Assembly (NCBI RefSeq): GCF_963664075.1
Contig: NZ_OY760916.1
Span: 3,803,001 to 3,867,000, forward strand
Direction of reading: 5' to 3'
DNA length: 64,000 nt
DNA from: an uncultured Desulfobulbus sp.
GTDB taxonomy: Bacteria; Desulfobacterota; Desulfobulbia; Desulfobulbales; Desulfobulbaceae
Within the stretch, counting starts at the first letter, position 1. The number at the start of each line of letters is the position of its first letter. Shown one piece after another: positions 9,090 to 17,323 of the stretch. The notes below the pieces were generated by a model. It made no database searches. It had not been told where the DNA came from and saw nothing but the letters and a program-made list of their open reading frames with translations. Position numbers and translations under genes: made by a program.

Positions 9090-10106
9090 TTATGAAATGC
9101 TGACTGTTAAGGGGGATTTGCCCCGCAAGGCTGCTTGTATTAATTTTCGTGCACGTCCTCTCTGTTTATCTTGTTCCCTTCGTATTGCGGCAACCTTGTT
9201 TTCTTTCAAATGAGCTTCCCAGTCTTTGGGAACCCCTGTAACTTTGGCGATTTCTTCCGGGCTGTATTTGCCCCTCTTAAGACGATAGATCTTAAGCCAT
9301 TGAAGGTATGAGCTGGTTTTCCCTTTAAGAGTACCGCTTCTTCTCCCCTGATCGCCTCTTAAATCGTCGTATCTCAATCGATCTTCTTCGGCCCACCTTT
9401 GAACGTCTTCAATGTCAAAAACTCCTTGATTCATTTCATGCTGAAAACTTGCAATATAATCTTTATATGTCGCTTCTTGATGCTGCTTTACAATTTCTTC
9501 GACCTTTTCCACAATAACTTCAACTGGCGCAAATGGGTCTATGGAAAGATGTAGCCGGTTTGCTTCTTTATACCTTTGTTTAAAAGCTTCCGGATCTTCG
9601 TCTGCTTCAAAGGGTGCTATAGTTCTGGGGATATCCTGAGAGATCTCTTCACACCATAATCGTTTTTCCCAAAGTTCGAGCTCACGCGCAGGGGCGCTTG
9701 TTCTCTCATCTGCCTGTTTCACCCACCTTGAAAGACTATTGAACCACCAAAAAATTTTACGTGTTCTGTAATCGTGCCAGTCTCTTCCCCTAGACTCATA
9801 ATGTTCTTTTTCGTCGGTAAAAAGTCGATCAAAATGTTCCCACTCTCCAGTCACAACAGCTTCTAAAGAGACGTCAAATTCTTCTGAAATAAGAATAGCT
9901 AACGTTGATAGTTGTGCGAGAATGTTCCCCCTGGGTAAGTCTGCTTCCGGACAATTATTCAAGTCGAATTCAATCTGCTGGGTAAATTTACGGATATATT
10001 CTGAAATACGTTCTTCCCAGGTGCCCAATGAATCTGTGCTTAAATCAAGCTCAAGGAATTTTAAAAAGCTAAGGCAATACCAGCGGAGCCGTTCTTTTGA
10101 ATCCAT
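9090..10106 (-). CDS. Hypothetical protein of the integrated element
   Basis: A 338-residue protein rich in Trp, Glu and Lys, with no recognised domain. Segments such as DWHDYRTRKIFWWFNSLSRW and EEIAKVTGVPKDW are visible. The latter, near residue 295, could be a short helix-turn-helix (SPEEIAKVTGVPKDWEAHLKE). The C-terminus is basic (RREQDKQRGRARKLIQAALRGK). It is transcribed alone, between the integrase and a strong terminator. In this slot many elements carry accessory or defence genes. I cannot say more. Confidence 0.65.
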   Translation of the reverse strand: MDSKERLRWYCLSFLKFLELDLSTDSLGTWEERISEYIRKFTQQIEFDLNNCPEADLPRGNILAQLSTLAILISEEFDVSLEAVVTGEWEHFDRLFTDEKEHYESRGRDWHDYRTRKIFWWFNSLSRWVKQADERTSAPARELELWEKRLWCEEISQDIPRTIAPFEADEDPEAFKQRYKEANRLHLSIDPFAPVEVIVEKVEEIVKQHQEATYKDYIASFQHEMNQGVFDIEDVQRWAEEDRLRYDDLRGDQGRRSGTLKGKTSSYLQWLKIYRLKRGKYSPEEIAKVTGVPKDWEAHLKENKVAAIRREQDKQRGRARKLIQAALRGKSPLTVSIS

Positions 10107-10287
10107 TTGATCCTCTCATCAATTGGAACTCTAAAAGGACAAACACGGCAGGCCGTCAGAGGTAACAGCTTTTCGGCAAGAGTGATCAGCTCCAGCCTAT
10201 CCGTGCTTGAAATGTTGTGATGCTTATGCGTTCGATACTTTATTCATAGATCCTTGTTCATTCGGGTTACCTTTTTCATTCAGGGCA

Positions 10288-10356
10288 TGATTTGTGTCTT
10301 ACCAAATATACACAAATCAATTTGTGGCTCATTTTTTCGATTTTATGAGCCACAAA
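10288..10356. terminator. Two adjacent hairpins after the integrase gene
   Basis: The first has arms 10288-10297 (TGATTTGTGT) and 10310-10319. The second has 12-nt arms 10321-10332 (TTTGTGGCTCAT) and 10345-10356. The second is the likely terminator of the minus-strand integrase ending at 10426. Between 10107 and 10287 I see no gene or clear signal. Confidence 0.55.
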
Positions 10357-10425
10357 CAGGATTGAGCTGTATCGGTGGGGGCAAAATAGCCCTGGTGGCG
10401 TTCCAGTTGTCCTCGCATAGCTTTT

Positions 10426-11670
10426 TCATTTTTTATCGCGCAGGTTGACCACCTTTTGCTCTTCTTTACCGCCTGCCGTTGTCGTATGGGCGCTGATGAT
10501 CTCCGCTGCCCGGTCTGCAGCTCGCTGTTGTGCTTCTGGAAGGAAGTGGGCATAGCGGCGGGTAATATCACTGCTCTTGTGGGTGAGGAGCTGCCCGATC
10601 TGGTCAAGATTAAATTCCCCTGAGCTGGCCAGGAGAACGGCGTAATGGTGGCGGAGCCCATGAAAGGGCCGGAACTGCTTGGGTAGGTCTGCTGCTTTCT
10701 TGATACGGTCAATAGCTCCGCATTCAACCCGCTGTTTCCCCAGGACTCCAGGAAAGAGGTAACCGTGGTCTTCCCAGGCTGGAGCGGCCTTGGTTGTATT
10801 GCGGTATCGCTTAGCCCGGCGTTCCTGCTCATCTTCAAGAAATGCGAGCTGCTCTTCAAGCAACTCCCGCACAGGTGGAGACATGGGGATGGTGACATCT
10901 TTGCCGCCTTTGGGCCCGGCAATGGTGATCAGGCTATGGTGAAAATCAAGATGCTCTCGTTTAAGGCGGAAAAGTTCACCACGTCGCAATCCGGAGAACA
11001 TGGCCAGCTTCACCATGCGGGCAATGTCCTGCCTGGGCCAGCTGTTCAAGGTGTCGATGAGACGAGTAGCTTCCTCAGGAGTGAGAAATTCGGTCTTGAT
11101 GTTGTTGACCTTGGGGAACTTAATTTTGAATGGGAGTGCGGGGCACAGGCTATGCTCTACACCGTGATTGACGATTCTTCGGAGTAAGCGTAAGGCATGG
11201 TCAATGGTCGCCGGTGCCAGCCCCTTCCCCTTCATTGATTTCTTTATCCGCTCAGCATCAAGCTGAGAAAGCTCTTTAACGCTTTTGCTCTCAAGGAAGG
11301 TTAAATGATGCTCCCACCTGGCCAAATCGACAGAACGTCCTTTAAGGGCTAGGCCACGGGTGCTGTTGAAGTAATGCTCTTTGATTTCTTTCAGTGGGCG
11401 ATTGACCTTTCTTTGCTCCGCCCTGATCTCTCGACTGGTTTTGACTTCTCCCTGGTGCCGGGCTTCCCGAATCCTTTTGGACCTGAGCTCAGCTGCAAGC
11501 TGCGGGGTGTAGCCTTCGGACAACCAGCCAACCTTCTCAGTCGTCTTCTTTCCATCCACCTTAAACGTGATGTACAGACAAACATCGGGCTTACTATTGA
11601 ACCGCTTGGTAGTTGAGTCGTAACCAAAAACGCCTTGGTGCTTCTTTATAGGGTATTTTTTCGCTGCCAT
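10426..11670 (-). CDS. Tyrosine site-specific integrase
   Basis: A 414-residue recombinase expected to insert the element into a tRNA-Arg gene. The N-terminal third holds the arm-binding and SAM-like core-binding parts. The catalytic domain spans about 185-400 with Arg in FSGLRRGEL, the box-II motif HGLRHHYA, and THKSSDITRRYAHF containing the last His and the nucleophile Tyr. All catalytic residues appear present. It reads away from the attachment site, whose tRNA fragment lies 215 bp upstream of its start. The repeats TGTGCCCC at 11739 and 11750 in that gap are candidate arm sites. A perfect 9-bp inverted repeat (CCTATGACC) just before the gene may be its operator. Confidence 0.93.
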   Translation of the reverse strand: MAAKKYPIKKHQGVFGYDSTTKRFNSKPDVCLYITFKVDGKKTTEKVGWLSEGYTPQLAAELRSKRIREARHQGEVKTSREIRAEQRKVNRPLKEIKEHYFNSTRGLALKGRSVDLARWEHHLTFLESKSVKELSQLDAERIKKSMKGKGLAPATIDHALRLLRRIVNHGVEHSLCPALPFKIKFPKVNNIKTEFLTPEEATRLIDTLNSWPRQDIARMVKLAMFSGLRRGELFRLKREHLDFHHSLITIAGPKGGKDVTIPMSPPVRELLEEQLAFLEDEQERRAKRYRNTTKAAPAWEDHGYLFPGVLGKQRVECGAIDRIKKAADLPKQFRPFHGLRHHYAVLLASSGEFNLDQIGQLLTHKSSDITRRYAHFLPEAQQRAADRAAEIISAHTTTAGGKEEQKVVNLRDKK

Positions 11671-11885
11671 TTTCCCGAACCTATGACCGATTAGACCTGT
11701 TACGGCCTATCGTTTCGGGTCATAGGAAGAAAAATCTTTGTGCCCCTATTGTGCCCCTAACGATTAAAAAACTGCTTGCCGCGTAGGTTGTACAGGAAAA
11801 ATAATAATCTGTAGGTTACGGAAAAACAACGAAATAAAACACGATTAAACATGGTCAAATGCCATAGGTAGGTATCAGGGCAGGG

Positions 11886-11931
11886 CCTTCTAAGCCGTAG
11901 GTCGCAGGTTCGAATCCTGCCTGGCGTGCCA
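11886..11931 (+). pseudogene. tRNA-Arg(UCU) 3' fragment, attachment site
   Basis: The sequence holds the anticodon loop CTTCTAA, the 3' anticodon stem, a complete T-arm (GCAGG/CCTGC around TTCGAAT), the 3' acceptor strand CTGGCGT, and G plus CCA. The matching 5' acceptor strand ACGCCAG and the D-arm are missing upstream. So this is a duplicated 3' part left by integration, not a working tRNA. Because the tRNA reads rightward, the intact gene should lie at the far left end of the element, outside the window. Confidence 0.85.
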
Positions 11932-11940
11932 GTAAATACA

Positions 11941-11975
11941 GCCACTTAGCAAGTTTTCGCTAAGTGGCTTTTTTT
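11941..11975 (+). terminator. Terminator after the tRNA-Arg fragment
   Basis: Arms GCCACTTAGC (11941-11950) and its complement (11959-11968) pair perfectly and are followed by seven T. It lies 10 nt after the CCA, so it was probably the original terminator of tRNA-Arg. Confidence 0.8.
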
Positions 11976-12113
11976 GTTTTGTGAAGCCATTGTGCCCCAA
12001 AGGAACAAAACTAAAAAAATTTGATGGAACCAGATACGCATGCATGATAGCCACTGGCTTAAATAAACAACCGAATTGTGGTGGCCATGATGTTTGGAAA
12101 GGCAGAAATAAAC

Positions 12114-12146
12114 AAAAAAAGCCCGCAACTTGTTAAAATTGCGGGC
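12114..12146 (-). terminator. Minus-strand terminator
   Basis: GCCCGCAA (12121-12128) pairs with TTGCGGGC (12139-12146). On the minus strand seven T follow. It lies downstream of the orphaned Fic 3' end and was probably that gene's terminator before the IS insertion. Confidence 0.7.
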
Positions 12147-12214
12147 CGCTGTTCAACCATCCGATTTATATAGCTTTTAAAGGCTTTTCCCCACCTGGTA
12201 GCTCGAAAGGTGAA

Positions 12215-12296
12215 TTAGGTCTCACCATTAATTGAGATAAAGTTTTTATCATCAAGCATTTTCACAATACCTCGTAGTAAAAAACTATTATCGAAC
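12215..12296 (-). pseudogene. Orphaned 3' end of the Fic gene
   Basis: If the IS66 copy and one 8-bp duplication are removed, the Fic reading frame runs on without a break from KYVLR into about 26 more residues (beginning FDNSFLLRGIVKMLDDK) and stops at TAA 12215-12217. This restores a normal-looking Fic C-terminus. The fragment now has no start and lies on the far side of the transposon. Confidence 0.8.
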
Positions 12297-14003
12297 CTTA
12301 GGAGTAACTACTCACCCCTATTCTTCGGCATCAGGCAGAGTTCCTGCCAGTGCCAACTGGATAGCGACAAGAGGATTGATCCCCTGGCTTGCCATGGTCT
12401 GCAGGTAACTTGAAATCCTGCAGTAAGCCTGGGCATATTGTTTACGTCGAAAACAACCGGATATTTTCTGTTTTACCTTAGCCATGCGAAGATCCCTTTC
12501 CGCTCTGTTGTTGGTGAACGGTACATGTGGTTCTTTGGCAAAAAGCAAGACTGCCGCCTCATGCTTTTGTAATCGCTCCCAAAGATTGTGCGCATCGGAT
12601 TTGGCTATCCTGCCGCGCTTCCCTTGGGGTTTTGGAGGGATCTTGGGCAACTCCTTGCTGCCACGCGTAAGGATATTACGGTAGCGCTTCTGCAGGTTGG
12701 CATACTCCCGTTCGGTAAGACATTTTTCCGGACGTTGAGCCACCGTACGACACGTTTGCTGGAGCACCGCTTTTAGATTGCGGGCCCACCGGTATTGGTT
12801 AGAGTCAACGACAAACGTCAACTCTCGCAAAAGGTGCGAGCCGCAAAGTCCGTGACCGCAATGGTCGTAGGATAAATATGATGCCCAGCAATCATGGATG
12901 ATCACCCCGCCATACCGAGGGATGATATTCAATCCTTCGATTGCCTCCTTGCCCCGCTTTCGATGCAGTACTTTCAGGGTTGTTTCGCCGGAAGAATAGA
13001 CGTGAATCCAGTGATTCTTCCCTTCAACCCGAAACGAGGTTTCATCCACATGCAGGGATGGAGCCTGCAGCAGCCTATCAATAGCTCTGGATTCCCAAGC
13101 TTCGAGTGATTGGTACAAGCGCAAAACAAATTTGAGCAGGCTGGCCTCGGAGATTACGCTACCAATCATGGCTGCTATCTGTTTTTGAACCCGGTTTAAA
13201 GCGACCATCTGGCTGATAACCAAATGAATGGCAAACGCTTTAAGCCCATTGCCGTACTGCAGCTTACCCGGCATATCGTCAGGGAAACGCCCTTTGACCG
13301 TGGCCTCACAATTAGGACATTGCTTTATTTCTGCGTCAATATGTTCGACAACTTTTTCAAAAACGATGTCGATTTTTGTCCGACGTTCATGCCCCTGGCA
13401 TGCAACGTTTTCCAGCACCATTCCGCAGGTATCACACACCTCGACCTGAGCAGTGGTGACTGATTCTTTGACGCGTGTATTACCAACACGCCCATTGACG
13501 TGTTTTCCCTTGCCGGTAGTGGTGCAGTGCTTGGTCGCAGTTTCGTCTTTCTCGGTTTGCGAAGAAGGAATGCTCGAGTTTTTGTTTCCCTTGCGCGTTG
13601 TCTTCTCAAGAAAGATAGAGAGTATCAACTCGACGACAACCAACAGACTGTTGAACAGGACCCGTATCTCAGAGGAGACTTTACCGTCGGAACAAAGCTG
13701 TTCAAATTCCTGTTTGAGGAGATCGACTTCTTCGCGAACCCTTATTTTATTTACTGTTCCCATGGGTTTACTATACCATGGCTTTTTTCGACCTCCTGTG
13801 CGCCCATGAGTTGAACGATTGAACGCTATCGCATCTGTTTGCTATCGGAACGCAATATTGGAACGATTTAGAGACGACCAGGCGCGTTGATGGGCATTTT
13901 TGTTGGCATCCCTGGCTATTGAAAAAAAATCCGGCAAAAACCTGTCAAGTTATTTATTTGGATTTGAGCTTTTTTTAGAGGGTGTGAGTAGTTACCCTTA
14001 GGA
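12296..14003 (-). mobile_element. IS66-family insertion sequence, copy 1, with target duplications
   Basis: The element itself spans 12304-13995 (1692 bp). Its ends are inverted repeats beginning GTAACTACTCAC. It is flanked by the 8-bp duplication CCTTAGGA at 12296-12303 and 13996-14003; 8 bp is the usual size for this family. It carries one transposase gene and no TnpA/TnpB, as in the single-gene branch of IS66. It inserted into the 3' part of a Fic gene. A second copy of identical length lies at 25818-27509 in the opposite direction. Confidence 0.95.
12318..13763 (-). CDS. IS66-family transposase, copy 1
   Basis: A 481-residue DDE transposase. It has a coiled N-terminal region, a zinc-binding region (CDTCGMVL near residue 111 and CPNC near 148), the catalytic core with LHVDETSFRVEGKNHW, GGVIIHDCWASY and, near the end, FTNNRAERDLRMAKVKQKISGCFR. 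The first Asp, second Asp and final Glu of the catalytic triad are visible. It looks intact. It differs from copy 2 at about nine residues, nearly all in the first 160 positions, so the two copies are recent but not identical. Confidence 0.93.
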   Translation of the reverse strand: MGTVNKIRVREEVDLLKQEFEQLCSDGKVSSEIRVLFNSLLVVVELILSIFLEKTTRKGNKNSSIPSSQTEKDETATKHCTTTGKGKHVNGRVGNTRVKESVTTAQVEVCDTCGMVLENVACQGHERRTKIDIVFEKVVEHIDAEIKQCPNCEATVKGRFPDDMPGKLQYGNGLKAFAIHLVISQMVALNRVQKQIAAMIGSVISEASLLKFVLRLYQSLEAWESRAIDRLLQAPSLHVDETSFRVEGKNHWIHVYSSGETTLKVLHRKRGKEAIEGLNIIPRYGGVIIHDCWASYLSYDHCGHGLCGSHLLRELTFVVDSNQYRWARNLKAVLQQTCRTVAQRPEKCLTEREYANLQKRYRNILTRGSKELPKIPPKPQGKRGRIAKSDAHNLWERLQKHEAAVLLFAKEPHVPFTNNRAERDLRMAKVKQKISGCFRRKQYAQAYCRISSYLQTMASQGINPLVAIQLALAGTLPDAEE

Positions 14004-15081
14004 CATATTTCCTAGCCCCCTCACTCGCTGGCATCAGCATCTTTTTATCTCTTAATCTAGCAATATTCCTAGATATTTCAGAAGGCGCTTTTCCAGGAAA
14101 ATACACTTTAATATCAGAAGCTTGAACTTCTTGACGATCTACAGTTTTTTTCAATATTTTAGCTTCAAGCCCTGTGATAAGTTTTCGATCTTGAGAATAC
14201 ATAATCGCAGGTATCAAAATCTCTTCACGAAGGAATTGATAATCTAAAAGTTTGTCAATTTTTTCAATCTCATCTCGCAAACCAGAAAGAACATAATGAC
14301 ACCATTCCAAAACTCCGTCATCCTCACCGGAGTCTGCCATTGATAAAAAATTATAGTAATTTGATCTATTGTTGCAAAAGACAGCTGTTGGATTCAGTAT
14401 TCGGCCTTCATCAACATTAAATCCAAGCTTGACAAGCATAGCGTATGTAAATATACGACCAACTCGTCCATTCCCATTGGTAAATGGGTGGATCCACATA
14501 AATCTGTGGTGGGCGATTGCGATTTTCAATAAATCATATTTCGGAGCATCTTCTTTGTTTATAAACTCAAACAATTCGCCCATAAAATCGTTCACCCGAA
14601 TAAATTCAGGAGGTTTATGAGCTGAGCGCGCAATACGCACATCAACCGAACGGTAGCTACCAGGTGATCTGTCGCCCTCACCTTCCGGAGGAGGAGGCAA
14701 TTCAGACACGACCATTTTATGCAGCTCACTTACCAATGCCCGGTCAAAAATAACTTCTCGAATATTTTCATCAATGAATCTCATCGCCTTTTCCATATTC
14801 AAGATTTCTTGAATATCTTTACTGGGCGGTGGACCATCCAAAAATTTGGTTTCTATGTATTCGGCTATCGTGGTATTGTTCCCCTCTATGCGTGCGGAGT
14901 ACACACTTTCAAGAGTGTGAAAAATACCTTTTAGCTGAAAAAAGACGGCTGGATGAGTAGTTCCAGTTAGCTGCTTTTTTCGAAGGTAATCTAGCTCAAT
15001 TATGAGATCAGTTAGAGGGGAATCAAAACTAGGGACCGTCAATCGAAGCGGGCAGTTTTTGAAACATGGATTCATAGTCAA
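13975..15081 (-). CDS. Fic-domain protein, C-terminus replaced by the IS end
   Basis: A 368-residue Fic protein, expected to transfer AMP (or a related group) from a nucleotide to a target protein. The catalytic motif HPFTNGNGRVGR lies near residue 195. An N-terminal inhibitory motif, SARIEGN near residue 60, fits the Fic_N class in which a helix before the core blocks ATP binding. A winged-helix-like segment follows the core. The last six residues (VTTHTL) are read from the end of the IS66 copy. About 26 native residues were lost. Activity may survive because the lost part is outside the Fic core, which is inference. Confidence 0.88.
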   Translation of the reverse strand: MTMNPCFKNCPLRLTVPSFDSPLTDLIIELDYLRKKQLTGTTHPAVFFQLKGIFHTLESVYSARIEGNNTTIAEYIETKFLDGPPPSKDIQEILNMEKAMRFIDENIREVIFDRALVSELHKMVVSELPPPPEGEGDRSPGSYRSVDVRIARSAHKPPEFIRVNDFMGELFEFINKEDAPKYDLLKIAIAHHRFMWIHPFTNGNGRVGRIFTYAMLVKLGFNVDEGRILNPTAVFCNNRSNYYNFLSMADSGEDDGVLEWCHYVLSGLRDEIEKIDKLLDYQFLREEILIPAIMYSQDRKLITGLEAKILKKTVDRQEVQASDIKVYFPGKAPSEISRNIARLRDKKMLMPASEGARKYVLRVTTHTL

Positions 15082-15424
15082 AACAGTAGCAGCTTATTTA
15101 AGAGGCATTTAAAAGCAGTTTAAACAGCATTTAACACGTAACGTGATAAAATGTCCCATAGTTAACACATTAGCCGTATATTGTCTCGATCGTTATTTCA
15201 CAAACCCAGCAACAACATTTCACAATTTGTTTCCTTCCGTTTTCCTTTTTTCACCCATTCGTGACCAACCAGCACCAGATAAATAAGAAAAGCCCTCCCG
15301 TTTCCGAGAAGGCTTTTGTAGCTGTCGTGTTGTCCGTTTTGGCTCAATTGGTTGCATACTCCCATGGCCCAGGCCAGCTATGGGGATCAGTCAACGCCCC
15401 CCCCTGAACTGGGGGCACGCCCCG
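15082..15424. other. Gene-free stretch between Fic and XRE-ImmA genes
   Basis: It holds the Fic promoter region with three similar units (GCATTTAA, GCAGTTTAAA, GCATTTAA) at about 15106-15133, followed by CACGTAACGTG. These could be operator sites. Around 15290-15318 an imperfect hairpin (AAAAGCC/GGCTTTT) and near 15393-15412 a C5/G5 hairpin could stop the leftward transcript of the XRE-ImmA gene. I see no gene. Confidence 0.4.
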
Positions 15425-16504
15425 TCAGCTAAACAAATAAGCAATTTTCGCCTTTTTCTTTTTTTCTGTCTGTTCGATAGCGTAGCTATAAAGACTGTTA
15501 AATGAATGCTCTGTTGAGTGCAAAGTATCCATTAGCTCTTCCTGGGAGTAGTCAAGCTCATCATAGTGCAGATCGACAATAGATTTAAACAACTTCGGAG
15601 ATTCTGTCGGCACATCAAGATGAGGTGGCTCACGGCGCTTGTACCCAAACTTGCTAAAATTTATCCACAGGTACTTGTTTTGGTTGTCACTTAGGTATTT
15701 TAAAGAGCGTGCTCGCATAAGCAAGGCCTGCATTGACACCTTCCATCGAGGTTTTAGCATCGCCAGTAAACGCAGGTCAATTTTTTCTCCGTTAAAATCT
15801 CTTCTAATGTCGTCCTCAGGCATCAAAAATTCCGAGGCAAACTCATTTGCTTCCTCCTCAATGCCTTGTTTCTGAACATGTCCAAGAACGATATGCCCAA
15901 GCTCATGAGCCAAGGTGAATCTCAACCTGCACCATGGCATATCTTTATTGATATATATGATGGGGTTTTCATCTCCGATTATGGTGAACCCGTCTAACTT
16001 GTCTGTCCCGAAGTCACATAGAAATATAACGACTCCCAAATTCTCAATCAGAGTAGTCAGGTTTTGTATCGGTCCCCGAGGAAGCTTTAGTTGTTGGCGC
16101 AGCGCTTTGGCGACATTAGCAGGTGAGCCAAATTCATCTAAATCGAATATCGGATGCCCATCCCCGGGTAATTCAATTGAATCGAGTAATTTCCCCAAAT
16201 GAAGCCTCATGATATTGGCTTCGGCCTCAATCCTATTTTTAACCTTCTGGGGGAGACTTTGCTTTTTCCGATGCAAAGGAGTCGTGGGTGGGTAACGATA
16301 TTCATTTTGATAAAAGAAATGCTCCGGGTACCCCAGAGCATTAGAAAGTTGCTCCAACATTGAATCAGAGACTTTATGTTCAAGTTTTTCTGCTTTTGAA
16401 ACAGCGGCCTGTGACGTTCCAATGCGTGAAGCTAATTCCTTTTGCGTTATCCCTCTTGATTCGCGGGCCAATATGACCATTTCTGGATTTATTCTCTTTT
16501 TCAT
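15425..16504 (-). CDS. XRE helix-turn-helix / ImmA-IrrE metallopeptidase
   Basis: A 359-residue protein. Residues 8-62 form an XRE helix-turn-helix (GITQKELASRIGTSQAAVSKAEKL). Residues about 140-260 hold the ImmA/IrrE zinc peptidase with HELGHIVLGH and a downstream EEEANEFASEFLMP that supplies the third zinc ligand. Known family members cleave phage-type repressors or act as antitoxins. The start ATG overlaps the stop of the upstream gene (ATGA at 16501-16504), so the two are translated together. That pairing is like the RosmerTA toxin-antitoxin arrangement, which I recall but cannot check here. The strong operator-like palindrome upstream (17122-17169) fits self-regulation. Confidence 0.88.
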   Translation of the reverse strand: MKKRINPEMVILARESRGITQKELASRIGTSQAAVSKAEKLEHKVSDSMLEQLSNALGYPEHFFYQNEYRYPPTTPLHRKKQSLPQKVKNRIEAEANIMRLHLGKLLDSIELPGDGHPIFDLDEFGSPANVAKALRQQLKLPRGPIQNLTTLIENLGVVIFLCDFGTDKLDGFTIIGDENPIIYINKDMPWCRLRFTLAHELGHIVLGHVQKQGIEEEANEFASEFLMPEDDIRRDFNGEKIDLRLLAMLKPRWKVSMQALLMRARSLKYLSDNQNKYLWINFSKFGYKRREPPHLDVPTESPKLFKSIVDLHYDELDYSQEELMDTLHSTEHSFNSLYSYAIEQTEKKKKAKIAYLFS

Positions 16505-17091
16505 AGTGAGCCTGTCTTTCGTATTCGCCTCACCCTTGCACCATCTTTTACCGTAGGTTTTTGCACCGGCAAATCGACAGTTTGGGCCATGGCCTCTATA
16601 ATAGGAGGTTGCGGCATTATCATTCCATTCTCTATAAACTCAGAAATGCTGAACACCCAATGATTTAATCTTTGCGCTGCAGGCTGGGTTAAATATACTG
16701 CCTCAATTTTTAATCCTGTTGGATCAGTTACCCAACCGGCGTGTAAATGAGTCGAAGGCTCAAAGCCGGGCAAAACTCGTTGTTCTACAAATTGATCCGC
16801 TTGCTTAGTAGCGATATTCCCTGCAAACAATTGCCGATCCAACTTTTTCAATTTAATAAGTTTATCCCCTATCGCCAACACCGCTAACCTGCTTGAATTT
16901 TGTATAAAATATCCGGGAAAACGCTGCTTAGCTTCATATCGAACAAAGCGGCTGACTATATTCGAAACAGTGGTTTTGTCGAGAACTTTTGGGCTCGTTT
17001 TGGCGTATTTTATAGCGTCATCGAAACCAGCGATGATAGAGGAATAGATTTCAGGAAGGTAATCGGAAAGGTCAGCAATAGTCTGTTTCAT
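16501..17091 (-). CDS. Unknown partner of the XRE-ImmA protein
   Basis: A 196-residue protein with no recognised domain and no signal peptide. It starts with an acidic helix (DLSDYLPEIYSSIIAGFDDAIKY) and ends in a basic tail (RVRRIRKTGS). It overlaps the XRE-ImmA gene by 4 nt and precedes it in the same transcript. Co-translation with a helix-turn-helix protease suggests a toxin-antitoxin or phage-sensing pair, with this as the possible toxin. No strong ribosome site precedes ATG 17091. Confidence 0.7.
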   Translation of the reverse strand: MKQTIADLSDYLPEIYSSIIAGFDDAIKYAKTSPKVLDKTTVSNIVSRFVRYEAKQRFPGYFIQNSSRLAVLAIGDKLIKLKKLDRQLFAGNIATKQADQFVEQRVLPGFEPSTHLHAGWVTDPTGLKIEAVYLTQPAAQRLNHWVFSISEFIENGMIMPQPPIIEAMAQTVDLPVQKPTVKDGARVRRIRKTGSL

Positions 17092-17121
17092 GCAGGAATA
17101 GCCTCATTTGGTTTTATGATT

Positions 17122-17169
17122 GGTTATATTTTACAGTTATTTTTTATAAAAACAATAAAAAATATAACC
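17122..17169. promoter_or_regulatory. Palindromic candidate operator before the XRE-ImmA pair
   Basis: GGTTATATTTT (17122-17132) and its exact complement AAAATATAACC (17159-17169) flank an AT-rich centre. It lies 31-78 bp upstream of the start at 17091, where an autorepressor would bind. Confidence 0.5.
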
Positions 17170-17190
17170 CACCCCATAACCGACCTGCGT

Positions 17191-17272
17191 GATTCAGCTT
17201 TTCCTTGGTCGTATAATGCAGGGAATCCCCTTCTCTTTTATCTTGTTCATAGTTTTTAGCCTGCTTGTCTAT
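17191..17272. repeat. 82-bp direct repeat, copy A
   Basis: The block starting GATTCAGCTTTTCCTTGG is repeated with scattered changes at 17962-18044. Each copy lies upstream of a minus-strand gene of 196 codons. On the minus strand both copies contain an 18-codon frame ending in IRPRKS and a stop. On the plus strand both read as a hydrophobic stretch (LFLGRI...PFSFI). I cannot tell whether either was ever a gene. Confidence 0.7.
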
Positions 17273-17323
17273 TTAGCGACCTTGACTTTAGCCAATAAAC
17301 TGAGTTCATCAAAGCACCCCCTT

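Larger units (their letters stand above)
11739..11998. repeat. TGTGCCCC repeats around the att site
   Basis: TGTGCCCC occurs at 11739-11746 and 11750-11757 inside the element and again at 11991-11998, on the other side of the tRNA fragment. Short direct repeats beside a core site are typical integrase arm sites. The third copy on the supposed host side is unexpected. Confidence 0.45.

Noticed and set aside
11830..11931. Complete tRNA-Arg gene
   Set aside because: The 5' acceptor strand and D-arm that would pair with the 3' part are absent upstream. Only the 3' fragment is present.
11757..11945. 62-codon minus-strand frame containing RIRTCDLRLRR
   Set aside because: This is the antisense reading of the tRNA-Arg fragment, a well-known false gene.
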